Below are positions 61,932 to 64,000 of a stretch of 64,000 bases of DNA, piece after piece. Positions within the stretch are counted from its first letter, which is position 1; every line of letters starts with the position of its first letter. The stretch is taken from positions 1 to 64,000 of the forward strand of contig JAJVIK010000013.1 in the NCBI GenBank assembly GCA_022072055.1, in the 5' to 3' direction. The translations under genes were made by a program, and so were the position numbers. The notes beneath the pieces are model-generated. The model was not told the DNA's origin. It did no database searches and worked only from the letters and a program-made list of their open reading frames with translations. Source of the DNA: a bacterium. GTDB taxonomy: Bacteria > Hinthialibacterota > Hinthialibacteria > OLB16.

Positions 61932-62854
61932 GGGAGCAAGACCCTTTCCCCTCGAAGAAGCTCCGCCGCGCCTTGGGATAGGAGATCGCCCGCGACTCGT
62001 TTCGCCAGATCGAGGTGGCGACTCGCTTCTCCGCTTGCTTCGGCTCTTAGAACCCGATTGCCCTTCGGCTCGCCCACCAGCGCCCGGACGACCAATCCTT
62101 CTCCTTCAAGGCAAGCGTGCGCGGCAATCGGGCTATTGCAGTCCCCGCCCAGTTCGCGCACCAGAGCGCGCTCGGCTTCCGCGGCGATCCGCGTGACGGA
62201 ATCCTCCAGGTGGGCCAAGACCTCTCGGAGTTCCTCTCGGTCCGCGAGGGTTTCGATCCCGACAATTCCCTGCCCGGCGGCTGGAAGCATCTGCTCAAGC
62301 GTCAACGGATGAATCAGCTCCGGCTCCGAGATCCCAAGACGGTCGATCCCCGCCTTGGCAAGCAGGGTCGCGCCGATCACCCCCTCGCGGACCTTGTTCA
62401 AACGGGTCTCCACATTCCCCCGCAAGAGGTCGATTCGGAGGGACCCGTTCTGTTCGAGTGCCTGGACGATCCGCCTCGGGCTGCACGAACCCAGGACTGT
62501 TCCCGAGGGGAGATCTCCAAAGCAGGCGGCTCCTGAAGCGATCAGGCAGTCGCGCGGATCGGCGCGCGGCAGGAAGGCCGCGAGGGTGAATTTCGAGTCC
62601 AGCGCGGAGGGGACATCCTTGAGGCTGTGGACCGCGAGGTCCACCTCGCAGGAAAGCAGCGCGGACTCGAGCTCCTTCACAAACAGCCCCTTGCCCCCCT
62701 TATCGGCGAGCGGTCCGCGCTGGTTTCTATCCCCGCTGGTTTTGATGGGGCGAAGCCGCGCGTCGACGCCCAGCTCCCCCAGCATGTCGCGGACCCAATC
62801 CGCCTGCCACATCGCCAGCGCGCTCCCTCGCGTTCCAATCCAAAGGGGTTTCAT
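61928..62854 (-). CDS. hemC: hydroxymethylbilane synthase (porphobilinogen deaminase)
   Basis: A 308-residue enzyme making hydroxymethylbilane from four porphobilinogens. Visible marks: IGTRGSALAMWQ at the start, VHSLKDVPSAL near residue 76, LGSCSPRRIVQ near 122, LRGNVETRLNKVREG near 144, and C239 in LGGDCNSPIAAHA, the attachment site of the dipyrromethane cofactor. ATG 62854 gives the family N-terminus; ATG 62866, four codons earlier, is directly next to a GGAGG and less likely. First gene of the operon with ald. hemD is not in the window. Confidence 0.95.
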   Translation of the reverse strand: MKPLWIGTRGSALAMWQADWVRDMLGELGVDARLRPIKTSGDRNQRGPLADKGGKGLFVKELESALLSCEVDLAVHSLKDVPSALDSKFTLAAFLPRADPRDCLIASGAACFGDLPSGTVLGSCSPRRIVQALEQNGSLRIDLLRGNVETRLNKVREGVIGATLLAKAGIDRLGISEPELIHPLTLEQMLPAAGQGIVGIETLADREELREVLAHLEDSVTRIAAEAERALVRELGGDCNSPIAAHACLEGEGLVVRALVGEPKGNRVLRAEASGEASRHLDLAKRVAGDLLSQGAAELLRGERVLLP

Positions 62855-62956
62855 GAGGGCTATCATCCTCCACCTTCCCGACCCGATCCAAGGGGGAACC
62901 GAACTCCCTGCTTCTCCTCGCACTCTTCGCCACGCGGTCTATGCACCCCCACCTAA

Positions 62957-63012
62957 CCTCCCCCTTGCAAGGGGGAGGAGACCACTTGCTCCCCTCCCGC
63001 GCTCGGGAGGGG
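62957..63012. repeat. two adjacent perfect hairpins, REP-like
   Basis: Arms CCTCCCCCTTG and CAAGGGGGAGG abut at 62957-62978 as a perfect palindrome. Arms CCCCTCCCG and CGGGAGGGG surround CGCT at 62991-63012. Purine-rich DNA (GGGAGGGGTTGGGGGAGGG) follows to about 63055. The 217-bp gap between divergent hemC and the VWA gene is otherwise empty. This looks like an intergenic REP/MITE-type element. Confidence 0.6.
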
Positions 63013-63071
63013 TCGGCGGGAGGGGTTGGGGGAGGGTCGGCGAGGGAGTAAACTGATTACCAATCACTCTC

Positions 63072-64000
63072 ATGGACTACCGCTTCACCAAATTCGACCC
63101 CAGCGCGCTCCGTGAGGCGCAGCTCGAGCAGCTCCGCAAACTGTTCAATCAGCTCCTGATGCAAACCGGCGGGGATGTGGAGGAGGCGCTGGCCTGGATG
63201 CAACGGCTGTGGGAATACTACGATTTCGAGGAGGGAGGGATCACCTTCGAGGAATTCCGCCAGTATCTGGAGGAAAAGGGGTATCTGCGGGAGGGGGAGG
63301 ACGGGGGCCTGGAGATCACGGTCAAAGGGGAGTATTCCATCCGCTCCGATGCCCTGCTCGAGATTTTTTCCTCGCTCCACAAGGACGCCCTTGGCGACCA
63401 CAGCACCCCCCACAGCGGAGTCGGATTCGACAACCTGCCGGAGACCCGTCCGTTCGAGTTCGGGGATCGGGTCAATGACATCCATTACACGGAGACCATC
63501 AAGAACGCCCTGGTGCGGACCGGCATCGACGACTTCCAGGTGAGCTCCGACGACCTGGTCGTGTATCAGAAAGAGCACCTCACCAATTGCGCCACCGCGC
63601 TGCTGATCGACATCAGCCATAGCATGACCCTCTATGGCGAGGACCGGATCACCCCCGCCAAGCAGGTGGCCATCGCGCTTCAGGAGCTGATTCGCTCGCG
63701 CTTTCCGCGCGACACGGTGGATGTGATTGTGTTCGGGGATGACGCGATGCTGATTGATCCCGCCGAGGTGCCCTTCATCAGCAATGGGCCCTACCACACC
63801 AACACGCACGCGGCGCTCCGGCTCGCGCAGCGCGTGCTTCTCACGCGCCGTCACGCCAACCGTCAGATCTTCATGATCACGGACGGCAAGCCGACTCAGA
63901 TTATCGAGGAGGATGGGGAGGTATACCGGAACACCTTTCACCTGGACCCACGGATTGTGAACCCGACCATCAACGAGGCGATCCGCTGCCGCCGTCACGA
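63072..64000 (+). CDS. VWA-domain protein, 3' end outside the window
   Basis: At least 309 codons, open to the window edge. ATG 63072 begins MDYRFTKFDPSALREAQLEQ. The first 160 residues are helical with acidic segments (FEEFRQYLEEKGYLREGEDG). A von Willebrand A domain starts near residue 180 with the MIDAS motif D-x-S-x-S (LLIDISHSMTLYGED), then VIVFGDDAM and FMITDGKPTQI, the last giving the third MIDAS loop. Such proteins usually work with a MoxR-type AAA ATPase in metal-centre insertion or chaperoning; none is visible here, but it may lie downstream. The reverse-strand frame over this region is a shadow. Confidence 0.88.
   Translation, partial: MDYRFTKFDPSALREAQLEQLRKLFNQLLMQTGGDVEEALAWMQRLWEYYDFEEGGITFEEFRQYLEEKGYLREGEDGGLEITVKGEYSIRSDALLEIFSSLHKDALGDHSTPHSGVGFDNLPETRPFEFGDRVNDIHYTETIKNALVRTGIDDFQVSSDDLVVYQKEHLTNCATALLIDISHSMTLYGEDRITPAKQVAIALQELIRSRFPRDTVDVIVFGDDAMLIDPAEVPFISNGPYHTNTHAALRLAQRVLLTRRHANRQIFMITDGKPTQIIEEDGEVYRNTFHLDPRIVNPTINEAIRCRRH

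Noticed and set aside
62957-63012. Rho-independent terminators
   Set aside because: They lie between the start regions of divergent genes and are not followed by T-runs.
63057-63998. 313-codon minus-strand frame at the window end
   Set aside because: The plus strand encodes a VWA protein with an intact MIDAS motif through the same region.

Overview
The window is a GC-rich, densely coded stretch of a diderm (Gram-negative) bacterial chromosome. Evidence for an outer membrane includes a FadL-like barrel, CsgG/FlgO-like domains and a Planctomycetes/Verrucomicrobia-type haem-binding protein. No marker gene fixes the phylum. The mix of TIM-barrel glycoside-hydrolase-like secreted proteins, Thr/Pro linkers, PVC-type cytochrome and a bacterial MtaB/MtaC/MtaA cluster suggests an uncultured lineage such as Sumerlaeota, Hydrogenedentota or another PVC-adjacent phylum. 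That placement is inference.

Layout. 1-6.7 kb: Tat-exported hypothetical protein, small RRM RNA-binding protein, very large secreted metzincin-like protein. 6.7-9.1 kb: enoyl-CoA hydratase and acyl-CoA carboxylase beta subunit, translationally coupled, probably leucine/isovalerate catabolism. 9.2-14 kb: two convergent glycoside-hydrolase-like proteins. 14-17.6 kb: hisG, tRNA-His, hisS, DUF362 on one strand. The tRNA-His has G1:U72 and A73 with no encoded G-1, and HisRS has the KPGPGR-type motif 2, which resembles the divergent alphaproteobacterial HisRS/tRNA-His pair. 17.8-21.3 kb: zinc-ribbon protein, a decayed gene end, and a secreted protein with a 250-residue Thr/Pro/Ser linker.

21.3-34.4 kb is the most unusual part: a six-gene minus-strand operon. 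It reads ECF sigma factor, 435-aa putative anti-sigma/sensor protein, a 1145-aa cyclase-CHAT-cyclase-TM-CsgG/FlgO fusion, a 1440-aa secreted protein with a caspase/C13-like domain lacking its catalytic His and Cys, a TPR/Ig-like protein with a FlgT-like tail, and a FadL-like outer-membrane protein. The spacing is tight (2-94 bp, one ATGA overlap). I read it as an envelope-spanning signalling or stress system with a caspase-fold protease; I do not know it as a described system.

34.6-47.9 kb: beta-carbonic anhydrase, an S8 protease with an apparently inserted AT-rich beta-helix module, a GNAT/oxidoreductase/PVC-cytochrome operon, a secreted protein, and a RecA-like/85-aa gene pair. 48-50.4 kb: soluble triple-PAS hybrid histidine kinase. 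50.4-57.2 kb: a corrinoid methyltransferase operon (mtaC, mtaB, two MtaA-like URO-D proteins, DUF1638, RACo-type activator) behind a clear sigma-70 promoter. 57.3-64 kb: a prepilin-like protein, hemB, a hemC-ald-dehydrogenase-GNAT overlapping operon, REP-like hairpins, and a VWA-domain gene cut by the window edge.

A recurring mini-domain, roughly DG-x-(I/V)-D-x3-LL-x2-L followed by L-x2-(F/W)-A-x2-W, ends four secreted proteins, starts one mature protein, and survives as an orphan fragment at 18.3 kb. It may be a lineage-specific dockerin-like anchoring or sorting module.
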